Of a stretch of 64,000 bases of DNA, positions 1 through 9,602 are shown one piece after another (within the stretch, counting starts at the first letter, position 1; every line of letters begins with the position of its first letter). The DNA lies in the NCBI RefSeq assembly GCF_013410945.1, contig NZ_JACCCH010000001.1:1984001-2048000 (forward strand). Direction: 5' to 3'. The notes below the pieces were generated by a model. It was given only the letters and a program-made list of their open reading frames with translations, was not told the origin of the DNA and made no database searches. The stretch is from Leifsonia sp. AK011. Lineage in GTDB: Bacteria; Actinomycetota; Actinomycetes; Actinomycetales; Microbacteriaceae. The translations under genes were made by a program, and so were the position numbers.

Positions 1-14
1 CCATCAGGATGCCC

Positions 15-1337
15 CTATCCACGCGCGCTCACCGCCCTCTCTGCAGAATCGGCCACCGCGTCGACGTCCACGAGCTCACCGTCGATGACCGTGGCGTAGC
101 CGTCGTGGATGGTCGTGACGATGCGACCGGGAAGCTCCCTGCCGAGGTACGGGGAGTTCACCGACTTTCCGTGCAGGTCGGACACCGCGAACGAACGCCG
201 CGCCGAGGGATCGACGAGTGTGAGGTTGGCCGGGGAACCGACAGCGAAGGGTGTGTCGTAGCCCCCGAGCAACCCGATTTCAGCGGGGCGGGACGAGAGC
301 ACTCGCGCGACATCCTCCCAGCCGAGAAGTCCCGACTCGACGACGGCTGCCTGCACCACCGACAGTGCCGACTCGAGACCCACCATGCCGTTGGCCGCCT
401 CATCCCAGGCGCACTCCTTGGCCTCCGTCGGGTGCGGCGCGTGGTCCGTCGCGACGATATCGATTGTGCCGTCGGCGAGGGCTTCACGGAGGGCGTGCAC
501 ATCCTCGTCACGACGAAGCGGTGGGTTGACCTTGAAGCGAGCGTCGTAGCCGCGCGCGAGTTCCTCGGTCAGCAGGAGATGATGCGGGGTGACCTCGGCG
601 GTGACGGGGATGCCACGGGCCTTCGCCCAGCGCACGACCTCCACCGACCCAGCTGTCGAGACGTGGCACACGTGCAGCCGGGCACCGACGTGCTGCGCCA
701 GGAGCACATCCCGCGCGATGATCGACTCCTCGGCCACCGCGGGCCACCCTGCGAGTCCGAGTTCGCTCGAGAGCGCACCCTCGTTCAGCTGTGCACCAAC
801 GGTCAGGCGGGGCTCCTGCGCGTGCTGGGCCACCACTCCCCCGAAGGTCTTCACGTACTCGAGAGCGCGACGCATGAGGAGGGCGTCGTGGACGCAGAAT
901 CCGTCATCCGAGAACACGCGCACCTGCGCGCGGGACTGGGCCATCGCACCGATCTCAGAGAGGTGCTCGCCCTTGAGCCCGACAGTGACGGCGCCGATCG
1001 GTCGCACCGTGACGTAGCCATGACGGTCACCCAGCGAGAGCACCTGTTCGACGACTCCCGCGGTGTCCTGCACGGGGCTCGTGTTCGCCATCGCGAACAC
1101 TGCCGTGAAACCTCCGGCCGCGGCAGCCCGCGAGCCGGTGAGGACGGTCTCGCTCTGCTCGAATCCGGGCTCGCGGAGATGCGTGTGGAGATCGACGAGG
1201 CCGGGAAGGGCGACTAGTCCGTCTGCGTCGACCGTGATGGCACCGGCCGGTGCCTCCTCGACGAATCGGCCCTCGTCGATGAAGAGGTCTGTGCGGGTCC
1301 CGTCGGGCAGTGCCGCACCCTTCACTACAAAGCTCAT
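15..1337 (-). CDS. pyrC: Dihydroorotase
   Basis: Cyclises carbamoyl-aspartate to dihydroorotate, the third step of de novo UMP synthesis, in the cytosol. The 440 aa product has the amidohydrolase metal motif [10 protein letters not shown] near residue 50, later histidines in AQHAQEP and CHVSTAGS, and the C-terminal ATDHAPH motif, so all expected metal ligands are present. The start overlaps the pyrB stop by 4 bases, which points to translational coupling. The gene is last of the pyr genes visible; a possible ATG for a further leftward gene lies at bases 4 to 2, but too little is left to call it. Confidence 0.97.
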   Translation of the reverse strand: MSFVVKGAALPDGTRTDLFIDEGRFVEEAPAGAITVDADGLVALPGLVDLHTHLREPGFEQSETVLTGSRAAAAGGFTAVFAMANTSPVQDTAGVVEQVLSLGDRHGYVTVRPIGAVTVGLKGEHLSEIGAMAQSRAQVRVFSDDGFCVHDALLMRRALEYVKTFGGVVAQHAQEPRLTVGAQLNEGALSSELGLAGWPAVAEESIIARDVLLAQHVGARLHVCHVSTAGSVEVVRWAKARGIPVTAEVTPHHLLLTEELARGYDARFKVNPPLRRDEDVHALREALADGTIDIVATDHAPHPTEAKECAWDEAANGMVGLESALSVVQAAVVESGLLGWEDVARVLSSRPAEIGLLGGYDTPFAVGSPANLTLVDPSARRSFAVSDLHGKSVNSPYLGRELPGRIVTTIHDGYATVIDGELVDVDAVADSAERAVSARG

Positions 1338-2278
1338 GATTCAGTTCCAGCCAGTAGGTGATACAGCACAGCCATCCTTATCGATACCCCGTTGGCGACC
1401 TGTTCGAGCACTGTCGAGCGGGCCGAGTCTGCTGCGCCGGCCGAGATCTCGAGGCCGCGGTTCATGGGTCCGGGGTGCATGACCATGGTATCCGCTGGCA
1501 ACCGCGAGACCCGGTCGTCGTCGAGGCCCCACTCGCGCGAGTACTCCCGCGCGCTGGGGAAGAATGCTGCGTTCATCCGCTCTGCCTGGATGCGCAGCAT
1601 CATGACGACGTCCGGCGCGTCTGCCAGTGCGGCATCGAGGTCGTAGGACACCGTGACAGGCCACGACGAGGTCGTGACCGGGAGGAGCGTTGCCGGGGCC
1701 ACGAGCGAGACGGAAGCTCCCAACGTGGAGAGCAGCCACACGTTGGACCGGGCGACCCGGGAGTGCAGGATGTCTCCGACGATCGTCACTCGGACGCCAT
1801 CGAGGTCCTTGCCCCGTGATGCTCCCCCGTGCAGGCGCCGACGCATCGTGAACGCATCGAGGAGAGCCTGTGTCGGATGCTCGTGAGTGCCGTCGCCCGC
1901 ATTGACGATGCCCGCGTCGATCCAGCCGCTGTCGGCGAGTACACGCGGCGCCCCCGAGGCACCGTGTCGGATGACGACGGCATCCGCTCCCATCGCCGCA
2001 AGAGTCTGGGACGTGTCCTTGAGGCTCTCACCCTTCGAGACGCTCGAGCCCTTGGCGCTGAAGTTGATCACGTCCGCGCTCAGGCGCTTGGCAGCCACCT
2101 CGAACGAGACCCTGGTGCGCGTGGAGTCCTCGAAGAAGAGGTTGACGACGGTGCGACCGCGAAGAGTGGGGAGCTTCTTGACCTCTCGGCCCGCGACATC
2201 CGACATGTCCTCCGCGATGTCGAGGAGGGTGATCGCTTCGTCGCGGCTGAGGTCGGCGGTGGAGAGCAGGTGCCTCAC
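1334..2278 (-). CDS. pyrB: Aspartate carbamoyltransferase catalytic subunit
   Basis: Joins carbamoyl phosphate and aspartate to carbamoyl-aspartate, the committed step of pyrimidine synthesis. The 314 aa protein has the carbamoyl-phosphate loop [13 protein letters not shown] near residue 50, the second substrate motif HPTQALLD, and a C-terminal [10 protein letters not shown]. Length is normal for a catalytic chain. It overlaps pyrR upstream and pyrC downstream by 4 bases each. No regulatory chain gene (pyrI) is present, as is usual outside enterobacteria. Confidence 0.97.
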   Translation of the reverse strand: MRHLLSTADLSRDEAITLLDIAEDMSDVAGREVKKLPTLRGRTVVNLFFEDSTRTRVSFEVAAKRLSADVINFSAKGSSVSKGESLKDTSQTLAAMGADAVVIRHGASGAPRVLADSGWIDAGIVNAGDGTHEHPTQALLDAFTMRRRLHGGASRGKDLDGVRVTIVGDILHSRVARSNVWLLSTLGASVSLVAPATLLPVTTSSWPVTVSYDLDAALADAPDVVMMLRIQAERMNAAFFPSAREYSREWGLDDDRVSRLPADTMVMHPGPMNRGLEISAGAADSARSTVLEQVANGVSIRMAVLYHLLAGTES

Positions 2279-2802
2279 TGGATCGTCACCTCCTCGGTGT
2301 CGTCGATCTCGGCAAGGCGCACATTGATGCGCTCGTCGGCGGCGGTGGGGAGGTTCTTACCGACGAAGTCGGCGCGAATGGGCAGCTCACGGTGACCCCG
2401 ATCCACGAGGACCGCGAGCCGCACGGCGCGCGGCCTTCCGAGGTCACTGAGCGCGTCGAGGGCGGCACGGATGGTTCGACCCGAATAGAGCACGTCGTCG
2501 ACGAGAACGACGGTCTTGCCGTCGATCCCGCCTGACGGGATGTCGGTGCGAGCAGGCGCGCGCGTGGGGTTCTTCGCGAGATCGTCGCGGTACATCGTCA
2601 CGTCGAGCGCGCCGACCGTGCCTGAGCCCGGTTCGATGCTGTCGAGAATCGCGCCGATGCGCTGCGCGAGAAGCACGCCGCGTGTGGGGATCCCGAGAAT
2701 CACCAGATCTGAGGAGCCCCGATTGGACTCAAGGATCTCGTGGGAGATGCGAGTCAACGCTCGGGCGATGTCAGCTTGCTGCAGCACGGAGCGTGCAGTC
2801 AT
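2275..2802 (-). CDS. pyrR: Bifunctional pyr operon regulator / uracil phosphoribosyltransferase
   Basis: PyrR binds pyr mRNA in response to UMP and also has weak uracil phosphoribosyltransferase activity. The 175 aa product carries the PRPP loop [19 protein letters not shown] near residues 95-113 and the family ILGIPTRG segment. A strong Shine-Dalgarno, GGAGGT, sits 4 bases before the ATG. It is the first gene of pyrR-pyrB-pyrC, so it probably autoregulates the operon. Only 62 bases separate it from the ABC permease stop, so the operon promoter and any PyrR binding loop must lie there or further upstream; I could not recognise the loop. Confidence 0.95.
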   Translation of the reverse strand: MTARSVLQQADIARALTRISHEILESNRGSSDLVILGIPTRGVLLAQRIGAILDSIEPGSGTVGALDVTMYRDDLAKNPTRAPARTDIPSGGIDGKTVVLVDDVLYSGRTIRAALDALSDLGRPRAVRLAVLVDRGHRELPIRADFVGKNLPTAADERINVRLAEIDDTEEVTIQ

Positions 2803-2864
2803 TCTGACCTCCTTCCCCGCCTCACAGGACGGAACTTAAAGGATGTCTGGTGACACCGAGCTTA

Positions 2865-3764
2865 CTATCCCCAGCGCTTGAGCAGGAACCTCTCGAGTAG
2901 TCCGATGAGCGCGTCGGTGGTCTTACCGAGAACGCCTAGAAGGATGATCGCAAGGAACATCCGGTCGATACGGCCGTTGTTCTGCGAATCGACGAGGAGG
3001 AAGCCCAGACCCATCGACGACGCAATCAGTTCTGCGGCCACAAGGAAGAGCCACGACTGGGCGAGCGCGAGGCGTAGCCCAGAGACCACGCTCGGGATGA
3101 CGGCCGGCAGCTGTACCTGTGCGAGCAATGACATCCGGCCCAGGCCGTAGGCCTTACCCAGCTCTACGAGCTGCGGATCGACGTGGCGGAGCGCTCCCGA
3201 GACCGTCGTGTACACGGGGAAGAGAGCGCCGATCGCGATGAGGGTCACTTTGGAGTCCTCATTGATGCTCAGGTACAGGATCAGCAGCGGCACCCACGCC
3301 AGCGAAGGCACGGCGCGGAAGCCGCCAATAGTCGGGGCCAGAAGCGCGCTGCCCCACTTCGAGAGCCCGACGAGGGCGCCAAGGGCGAGCCCCATGACGG
3401 CGCCGGCGAAGAATCCAATGAGAACGCGTTGGAGCGAGATGGCGATGTACTGGCCCAATAGGCCGTCCGCCGCGAGGTCGATACCGGCTTGGACGACCGA
3501 CAGCGGCGACGGAAGCCGGTACGACTCCACGATCCCCGCGGCGGAGAGGAACCACCAGATGCCGACGAGAACAATCGGCAGGACCGCTCCCGCAGCGATC
3601 AGCCATCCTCTCGAGGTGCGGCGTGATCCTGGGTTCAGCCGCCTGCCGCCGAGCGCGGTGCCCGCGGCCGAATACCCATAACCCGATGAGTACTGCACAA
3701 GGCTCGCAGCCGGCTCCCCCTCGGAGGAGTCGGCTGCGAGCTCGTGCGTGGAACGCTCAGGCAA
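2865..3764 (-). CDS. ABC transporter permease, SsuC/TauC/NrtB-like
   Basis: Membrane subunit of an importer for sulfonates, nitrate or similar small anions. The 299 aa protein has a cytosolic N-terminal stretch of about 50 residues, then about six membrane segments, and an EAA-like loop around VELGKAYGLGRMSLLAQVQLPAVIPSVVSGLRLALAQSW that contacts the ATPase. It starts 2 bases after the binding-protein stop, so it belongs to the three-gene unit ATPase - binding protein - permease. The substrate cannot be fixed from sequence alone. Confidence 0.9.
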   Translation of the reverse strand: MPERSTHELAADSSEGEPAASLVQYSSGYGYSAAGTALGGRRLNPGSRRTSRGWLIAAGAVLPIVLVGIWWFLSAAGIVESYRLPSPLSVVQAGIDLAADGLLGQYIAISLQRVLIGFFAGAVMGLALGALVGLSKWGSALLAPTIGGFRAVPSLAWVPLLILYLSINEDSKVTLIAIGALFPVYTTVSGALRHVDPQLVELGKAYGLGRMSLLAQVQLPAVIPSVVSGLRLALAQSWLFLVAAELIASSMGLGFLLVDSQNNGRIDRMFLAIILLGVLGKTTDALIGLLERFLLKRWG

Positions 3765-3766
3765 TA

Positions 3767-4795
3767 TCAGCCGATCCTCGAGGGGTCGGCGGCTTCGATG
3801 AACGTCGTGTTGAAGAGGGAGTCGAGCGCGTCATCGATGAGGCCCTGGTCCGCGACATCCCCGGACTCGACGAAGATCGGGCCGATGAACTCGAGAACCT
3901 TGCGCTGCTTGTCACCCGGAACCGGGTCGAGGTCGATAACCGTGCGGTCGACGAGGACGGTCTGAGCGATGGCCGGGTCGATAGCGGCAACCTCGGCGAG
4001 GATCGCGGCCGTCTCCTCCGGGTTGGCGATCGCGTACTCACGAGCCTTCTCGTACGCGTCGATCACGAGCTGTGCGAGGTCGGGCGACTTCTCGAGGAAG
4101 GACTCCGTCGCGTTCAGGAAGCCGTAGCTGTTGAAGTCGATGTTGTCGTAGATGATCTTCGAGCCTGCGGTGACGACGCTCGTCGAGAGCAGCGGGTCAA
4201 GACCCGACCATGCGTCGACGGCACCGGACTCGAGCGCTGCCTTTCCGTCGGCGTGCTGGAGGTTCTGCACGTTGACGTCGGACAGGGAGAGGCCGGCCTC
4301 GCCGAGAGCCTGAAGGAGGAAGAAGTAGGGGTCGGTGCCCTTCGTGGCGGCGATCGACTTACCGGCGAGTTCCTGGACGCTCGTGATGGACGAACCGGCG
4401 GGAACCAGGAGTGCCGCCCAGTTCGGCTGCGTGTACACCTCGATGGTCTGGATCGGCGAGCCGTTGGAACGGGCCAGCAGTGCGGCCGAACCTGCCGTCG
4501 AACCGACGTCGAGGGCGCCGGCACGCAGGCCTTCGTTGGCCTTGTTGGAGCCAGCAGACTGGATCCAGTTGATCGTCACGTCGCCGCCGGTGGCCTCCTC
4601 GAGCCAGCCCTGGTCCTTGATGATGAGGCTGAGCGGGTTGTACGTCGCGAAGTCGATGTTCAGGACATCCGAGCTCCACTCGGTTGCACTGGGGGTCTCG
4701 ACATCGGTGGCCGAACCCTCGCCCTGCACGCAGCCGGTCAGCGCGAGCGCTGCGGCCGCCGCAACGGCGATCAGGGGAATGAACTTCTTGGTCAT
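3767..4795 (-). CDS. ABC transporter substrate-binding lipoprotein (sulfonate/nitrate type)
   Basis: Extracytoplasmic receptor of the importer. I choose the ATG at 4795 because the product then begins MTKKFIPLIAVAAAAALA, a lipoprotein signal peptide with lipobox LTGC near residue 21; the frame stays open further upstream but would bury this signal. The mature part contains the SsuA/NMT1-like pattern NWAALLVPAGSSITSVQELAGKSIAATKGT, typical of aliphatic sulfonate, taurine or nitrate binding proteins. It lies between the ATPase and permease genes. Confidence 0.9.
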   Translation of the reverse strand: MTKKFIPLIAVAAAAALALTGCVQGEGSATDVETPSATEWSSDVLNIDFATYNPLSLIIKDQGWLEEATGGDVTINWIQSAGSNKANEGLRAGALDVGSTAGSAALLARSNGSPIQTIEVYTQPNWAALLVPAGSSITSVQELAGKSIAATKGTDPYFFLLQALGEAGLSLSDVNVQNLQHADGKAALESGAVDAWSGLDPLLSTSVVTAGSKIIYDNIDFNSYGFLNATESFLEKSPDLAQLVIDAYEKAREYAIANPEETAAILAEVAAIDPAIAQTVLVDRTVIDLDPVPGDKQRKVLEFIGPIFVESGDVADQGLIDDALDSLFNTTFIEAADPSRIG

Positions 4796-4811
4796 GGGTG
4801 CTGTGTTTCCT

Positions 4812-5648
4812 CTAGAAGGTGTGGGGCGGGTGATGGGTGGATACGCCGAGCCCCTCAAGGAGCTGGACGCGAAGATGTGCAAGTGCTGCGTCGGATCGGT
4901 CACGGGGCCGCTTGCCGGGGACGGTGATCACCGAGCGGATGACCGCGCCGCTGTCAGGCTTGTAGCCCTGTTCGACGCCCAGGAGCACGACGCGGTCGGC
5001 CAGGTACAGGGCCTCCTCGACATCGTGGGTGACAAAGAGAATGGTGGCCGCCTCTGCGGCGTGGATGTCGAGCAGGAGGTCCTGCATCGTGAGCCTGGTG
5101 AGGGCGTCGAGCGCGCCGAAAGGCTCGTCCAGGAGCAGGACGCCCGGTCCGCGGGCGAGGGCCCGAGCCAGCGAGGCGCGCTGCGCCATCCCGCCGGAGA
5201 TCTGGCGCGGCCGGAGCTCTGCGGCATCCGACAGCTGCACCAGTTCGAGCAGCTCAGCAACGCGACGCTTGCCCTCGGCGCGCGGCGTGCCGTGCGGCAG
5301 CCCGAGCTCCACGTTGTGGGCGATCGAGCGCCACGGCAGGAGGCGCGGCTCCTGGAAGGCCACAGCGCATCGCTGGTCGACGCCCACGAGCGGCGTGCCA
5401 CCGATCAGCACAGCGCCGCTGTCCGGGTGGTCGAGGCCCGAGACCTGGCGGAGGAGTGTCGACTTCCCGCTGCCCGACGCGCCGATCAGCGCGACGATCT
5501 CACCGGGGTTGATCTCGAGCGAGACGTCACGGAGCACGCGGCGAGGAGTACCTCCACGGGTCGCCGCAGGGAAGGTGCGGTCGACGTCCGTGAGCGACAC
5601 CGCGAGGGCGCGCGTGTCGAGGGTCGTCGTGGGGGGCATGAGAAGCAC
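4812..5648 (-). CDS. ABC transporter ATP-binding protein, SsuB/TauB-like
   Basis: Energises the importer encoded by the next two genes. The 278 aa protein has Walker A GASGSGKSTLL near residue 56, a Q-loop (AFQEPRLLPW), the signature SGGMAQRASLARALA, Walker B VLLLDEPFGALD and the switch histidine in VTHDVEEAL. The QEPRLLPW wording is typical of the nitrate/sulfonate/taurine group. The start is a GTG at 5648 or an ATG three codons later at 5639; neither has a clear Shine-Dalgarno. It is the first gene of its operon and is divergent from the GH16-like pseudogene. Confidence 0.92.
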   Translation of the reverse strand: MLLMPPTTTLDTRALAVSLTDVDRTFPAATRGGTPRRVLRDVSLEINPGEIVALIGASGSGKSTLLRQVSGLDHPDSGAVLIGGTPLVGVDQRCAVAFQEPRLLPWRSIAHNVELGLPHGTPRAEGKRRVAELLELVQLSDAAELRPRQISGGMAQRASLARALARGPGVLLLDEPFGALDALTRLTMQDLLLDIHAAEAATILFVTHDVEEALYLADRVVLLGVEQGYKPDSGAVIRSVITVPGKRPRDRSDAALAHLRVQLLEGLGVSTHHPPHTF

Positions 5649-5734
5649 GTTACGGCGACGCGGCGTGGTGAGCGAAATCGTCCGTAACGCAACGACATGA
5701 TGCGGCCAGAGAAGCCTGTCCCGACGTCGGCTGC

Positions 5735-6495
5735 ATGTGGAACGCTCTACCCATGAACGCGCAGAGGCCGGCTTTCGAGAGTCGATTCCCCGGGCAATCG
5801 CTTGACCGTTCGCAGTGGTTCGCCGCGTATCTCCCGCATTGGACGGATTCGGATGCCGCGGCCGCCCGCTATCGCGTCGCCGACGGTCTCACGCTCCTCA
5901 TCGAGCCGGACCAGCCTGTGTGGCAGCCTCCGGGTGACCGTGGCTTCGGGTGAGCGCGTTGCAGACCGGCAACCGGTCCGGGCCGGTCGGCTCCACTGAC
6001 GGTCTGGGGCGCCATCGCGAGGGTCTGACGGTCGTCGAGCAGGGCACCGAACTCAGGTTGGCGCTGCGCACGGGTGGTCGGGTCGAGATCCGCGCGCGAG
6101 CGAATCCGGACCCCACGGTGATGGTGGCGCTCTGGCTCATCGGTTTCGAGGAGCAGCCGGCCGAGTCCGGGGAGATCTGTGTCATGGAGATCTTCGGGCG
6201 CGAGATCGAGCAGGGAGGTGGACTCGTGGGAATGGGCATCCACCCCTGGTACGACGCAGCACTCGTCGACGACTTCGAGAAGGTGCGTGTGGACGTCGAT
6301 CTCACCGAATACCACGACTACGCAGTCGAGTGGGATGCCGACCGCACGCGGTACTTTATCGACGGCATTCCCGTGAAGTCGTCGGATCAGGCACCCGCCT
6401 ATCCGATGCAGCTCATGCTCGCCGTGTTCGAGTTCGAACCGGGCGGCAGTTACCCGAAAACCTTCGAGGTCGCGCGAGTACTGGCGTTCGACTGA
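5735..6495 (+). pseudogene. Frameshifted glycoside hydrolase family 16-like protein
   Basis: Two reading frames together make one protein of about 250 aa. The first (5735 or, more likely, ATG 5753, to 5953) gives the usual N-terminus FESRFPGQSLDRSQWFAAYLPHW. The second continues to 6495 with a beta-sandwich sequence including SGEICVMEIFGREI, which resembles the acidic active-site strand of GH16-like enzymes. Read backwards from 5950, the second frame gives LRVSALQTG, the family's normal continuation, so one base has been lost or gained near 5938-5947. This is either a real inactivating mutation or a sequencing error. No signal peptide is visible, so the protein would be cytosolic. Confidence 0.75.
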
Positions 6496-6506
6496 CGACG
6501 TGCGCC

Positions 6507-6920
6507 CTAGGCGCGGGTTGCCGCGATTCGGCCGAGCAGACCGTTGACAAAACCCGCCGAGTCATCGGTGCTGTGAACACGAGCTGATTCGACCGCCTCG
6601 GCGATGGCAACGCTGTCCGGGACCTCGTCGTTGTAGAGGATCTCCCAGATGCCAATGCGGAGCAGGGCACGATCGATCGCTGGCATTCTCGGGATGGTCC
6701 ACCCCTGGGCGTAGGTCTCGATGAGTTCGTCGATCTCATCGCCGTGCTCGGTGACGCCGGTCACGATGGTGCGGGCGTAGTCCCACGAGGATGCGCGCTT
6801 CGTGTCCTCTGCGGCACGCATGGACTCAGCGGCGAGGACGGTGTTGATCGACTCCCCACGAACGTCTGCCCCGTAGAGCACGTCGAGGGCGCGCTTGCGC
6901 GCCTTGGTGCGAGCACCCAC
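6507..6920 (-). CDS. nusB: Transcription antitermination factor NusB
   Basis: Small all-helical RNA-binding protein that with NusE (S10) binds boxA and keeps RNA polymerase elongating through rRNA operons. The 137 aa sequence begins MGARTKARKRALDVLYGADVRG and contains the family segments DELIETYAQGWTIPRMPAIDRALLRIGIWEI and VAIAEAVESARVHSTDDSAGFVNGLLGRIA. Length is normal. Its start shares one base with the efp stop, and efp-nusB is a common pair in Gram-positive bacteria. Confidence 0.96.
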   Translation of the reverse strand: MGARTKARKRALDVLYGADVRGESINTVLAAESMRAAEDTKRASSWDYARTIVTGVTEHGDEIDELIETYAQGWTIPRMPAIDRALLRIGIWEILYNDEVPDSVAIAEAVESARVHSTDDSAGFVNGLLGRIAATRA

Positions 6921-7483
6921 TAGTCGTTGACTCGTCCGAGGTAGCTGCCGTCGCGCGTGTCGACCTTGACCTTGGTGCCCTGCTCGAGGAACAGCGGAAC
7001 CTGGATCTGGTAGCCGGTCTCGACGGTCGCAGGCTTGGTGCCACCCGTCGAACGGTCGCCCTGAAGGCCGGGCTCCGTGTACGTGATCTCGAGGACGACG
7101 GATGCCGGGAGCTCGACGTAGAGCGGGTCACCGTTGTGGAGCGCGATCGTCACGTTCTGGTTCTCGAGCATGAAGTTGGCCGCGTCCCCGACATTGGCGG
7201 GCGAGAGCGTGATCTGGTCGTAGTTGCCCAGGTCCATAAAGACGAAGTTGTCGCCGTCCTTGTACAGGTACTGGAAGTCGGCGCGGTCGACGGTCTCGAC
7301 CTCGATCTTGGCGCCGGCGTTGAACGTGCGGTCGACGACCTTGCCGGTCATGACGTTCTTCACCTTGGTGCGCACGAAGGCGCCACCCTTGCCGGGCTTG
7401 ACGTGCTGGAACTCGATGACGCTCCAGAGTCCGCCGTCCATGTTGAGAACGACTCCGTTGCGAATGTCAGCTGTAGAGGCCAT
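6920..7483 (-). CDS. efp: Elongation factor P
   Basis: Relieves ribosome stalling at consecutive prolines by entering the E site. The 187 aa protein has the normal three-domain length; domain I carries the loop [14 protein letters not shown], whose lysine is the residue modified or exposed at the peptidyl transferase centre, and the C-terminal end has [28 protein letters not shown], the EF-P signature. It stands between aroQ and nusB; the 40 bases before the ATG contain no obvious terminator, so it may be co-transcribed with the aro genes. Confidence 0.97.
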   Translation of the reverse strand: MASTADIRNGVVLNMDGGLWSVIEFQHVKPGKGGAFVRTKVKNVMTGKVVDRTFNAGAKIEVETVDRADFQYLYKDGDNFVFMDLGNYDQITLSPANVGDAANFMLENQNVTIALHNGDPLYVELPASVVLEITYTEPGLQGDRSTGGTKPATVETGYQIQVPLFLEQGTKVKVDTRDGSYLGRVND

Positions 7484-7523
7484 GCGTATGTCAATCCGTT
7501 CGTTTGTAAACCAGCGGTCGAGT

Positions 7524-7976
7524 CTAGCCGAGACGCCGCTGGATGAGGTCCAGCGCGAGAAGGTACGAGTCGAAACCGAATCCGGCGATGACGCCCGTGG
7601 CGATCGCCGAGATCACGCTCGTGTGCCGGAACTCCTCGCGCGCGTGCGGATTCGAGAGGTGCACTTCGACGAGCAGCAGGCCAGCTTTTGTGACCAGAGC
7701 CGCGGCATCCCGGAGCGCGTATGAGTAGTGCGTGAACGCCGCGGGGTTCAGGATCACCGGCGACTGCGTGTCCACGGCCTCGTGAAGCCAACCGATGAGT
7801 GTCGCCTCGTCGTTGGTCTGGCGCAGGTCCATCTCGAATCCCGGCGCCAGGGTCTCCTCGAGGGCGACCCCGAGATCCTCGAGCGTCCCACTGCCGTAGA
7901 CATCGGGCTCGCGGCTACCGAGACGCCCCAGGTTGGGGCCGTTGAGCACGAGGATGCTGGTCACGGAGCTGGTCAC
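7524..7976 (-). CDS. aroQ: Type II 3-dehydroquinate dehydratase
   Basis: Third step of the shikimate pathway: dehydrates 3-dehydroquinate to 3-dehydroshikimate. The 150 aa product has the type II signature [21 protein letters not shown], in which the tyrosine is the catalytic base, then [32 protein letters not shown] and [17 protein letters not shown] with the catalytic histidine. It is a soluble dodecamer in known members. It follows aroB with a 46 base gap in the aroE-aroC-aroK-aroB-aroQ run. Confidence 0.96.
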   Translation of the reverse strand: MTSSVTSILVLNGPNLGRLGSREPDVYGSGTLEDLGVALEETLAPGFEMDLRQTNDEATLIGWLHEAVDTQSPVILNPAAFTHYSYALRDAAALVTKAGLLLVEVHLSNPHAREEFRHTSVISAIATGVIAGFGFDSYLLALDLIQRRLG

Positions 7977-8022
7977 GATGTCGAGTGTATCGGCAGCCGC
8001 CCGGTGCGAACCGGCGCGACGG

Positions 8023-9099
8023 TCAGACCCCGACCTCCTGGTAGGCGGCGAAGAGCAGCGTCTCGTCGGGTCCTGCGAGAACCGTGGGCTTGCCCACCTC
8101 GTCCAGCACGATGAAGCGCATCATGCCCGCGCGTGCCTTCTTGTCGCGCTGCATCGTGGCGAGCAGCGTCTTCCACCGCCCCAGTGGGTAGTCGATCGGC
8201 AGCGTCAAGGACGAGAGGATGGCACGGTGCCTGTCGACGACGTCATCCGACAGTGACCCCGCAATCCTGCCGAGCTCAGCAGCGAAGACCATGCCAACGG
8301 AGATCGCGGCACCGTGACGCCAGCGGTACCGCTCGGCGTGTTCGATCGCGTGTCCGAGAGTGTGGCCGTAGTTCAGGATCTCCCGAAGTCCGGATTCCTT
8401 GAAATCCTCGCTCACGACCCGTGCCTTGAGCGCGACCGAGAGCTCGACGACTCGCCGGAACTCTGGTGTCGTCGGATCGGTCGCCCGATCGGGGTCCGCC
8501 TCGATGATGTCGAGGATCTCCGGCTCGCCGATGAAGCCGCACTTCACGATCTCCGCGAAACCCGCGAGGATCTCGTTGCGCGGCAGCGTGTCGAGCGTGT
8601 CCAGATCGACGACGACCGCCGCGGGCGCGTAGAACGATCCGACAAGATTCTTGCCCTCCGCCGTGTTGATCCCGGTCTTGCCGCCCACCGCGGCGTCGAC
8701 GATTCCGGCAACGCTCGTGGGGCACTGGATGAGTCGCACACCTCGCAGCCACGTGGCTGCCACGAAACCCGCGAGGTCAGTCGTGGCTCCCCCGCCCAGG
8801 CCGATGACGGCATCCGTTCGGGTGAAGTCGGTCTGCCCCATGACCTGCCAGCAGAACGACGCCACCTCGATGCGTTTGGCATCCTCGGCATCCGGAACCT
8901 CGGCGAGATAGACCTCGTATGTCGCGAGCAACTGCTCCCGGAGCTTGACTGCCCGCGCGCCCAGAGTGGGGGGATGCACGATCAGCACTTTCGCGACGCG
9001 ACTCCCCAGTTGTTCCTCCAGCGACCCGAGAAGCCCGTGGCCAATGATGACGTCGTAGGGATCGGTGCCGGTGACGGGGATCACCGTGGTGTTGTTCAT
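8023..9099 (-). CDS. aroB: 3-dehydroquinate synthase
   Basis: Second step of the shikimate pathway, converting DAHP to 3-dehydroquinate with NAD and zinc. The 358 aa sequence has the glycine-rich VIGLGGGATTDLAGFVAATW, the substrate/metal segment GGKTGINTAEGKNLVGSF, and the zinc-ligand region ILNYGHTLGHAIEH plus WRHGAAISVGM. The start overlaps the aroK stop by 4 bases. No fusion with other aro domains is seen. Confidence 0.97.
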   Translation of the reverse strand: MNNTTVIPVTGTDPYDVIIGHGLLGSLEEQLGSRVAKVLIVHPPTLGARAVKLREQLLATYEVYLAEVPDAEDAKRIEVASFCWQVMGQTDFTRTDAVIGLGGGATTDLAGFVAATWLRGVRLIQCPTSVAGIVDAAVGGKTGINTAEGKNLVGSFYAPAAVVVDLDTLDTLPRNEILAGFAEIVKCGFIGEPEILDIIEADPDRATDPTTPEFRRVVELSVALKARVVSEDFKESGLREILNYGHTLGHAIEHAERYRWRHGAAISVGMVFAAELGRIAGSLSDDVVDRHRAILSSLTLPIDYPLGRWKTLLATMQRDKKARAGMMRFIVLDEVGKPTVLAGPDETLLFAAYQEVGV

Positions 9100-9602
9100 G
9101 CTCGTGTCTCCAGCCAGCCGACGATGCGCTCGGCGACGGTATCCAAGGGGATGTGTGAGGTATCGATGGTCAGCGACGAGAGGCTGTCGTAGATGGGCTG
9201 TCGTGCCTCAACGATGGCCTGCCAGGCACCGATACCGTCGCGGAGAAGCGGGCGCTTCCCCCCGGCGATCCGGCTCTCGACAACGTCGGCGCTGATCGTC
9301 AGCTGCACGACCGGAAGCCCCTCGAGATCGGCCCTTGTTGCGGCATCCAGAACTGCTCCCCCACCGAGAGTCACGATCGCACGCTCCCCGAGTGCCGAGG
9401 CAACGGCCTCGCGCTCCCACGCCCTGAACTGGGTCTCGCCCAGTTCGTCGAAGATCGTCGCGATGGGGCCGTGGGCGGCGACGACACGGGCATCGGTATC
9501 GATGAGCGGGAGGTCGAGTAGGCGCGCGAGCCGCTTACCGGTGCGGGTCTTTCCTGCACCGGGAGCGCCGATGAGCACAACCGCAGCGCGCGATTCACTC
9601 AC
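9096..9602 (-). CDS. aroK: Shikimate kinase
   Basis: Phosphorylates shikimate with ATP, the fifth step of the pathway. The 168 aa protein has a P-loop [11 protein letters not shown] at residues 12-22, the shikimate-binding DTDARV motif, FRAWEREAV with the conserved arginine, and the GGGAVLD loop. Size is typical of a stand-alone kinase. Its start lies within the end of aroC (8 base overlap) and its stop within the start of aroB, so aroC-aroK-aroB should be translated as a coupled block. Confidence 0.96.
   Translation of the reverse strand: MSESRAAVVLIGAPGAGKTRTGKRLARLLDLPLIDTDARVVAAHGPIATIFDELGETQFRAWEREAVASALGERAIVTLGGGAVLDAATRADLEGLPVVQLTISADVVESRIAGGKRPLLRDGIGAWQAIVEARQPIYDSLSSLTIDTSHIPLDTVAERIVGWLETRA

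Noticed and set aside
9-1217. 402-codon open frame antisense to pyrC
   Set aside because: Shadow of pyrC, with no recognisable domain.
2803-2864. PyrR-binding attenuator before pyrR
   Set aside because: The 62 base gap shows a clear Shine-Dalgarno but no convincing terminator/antiterminator pair or PyrR loop.
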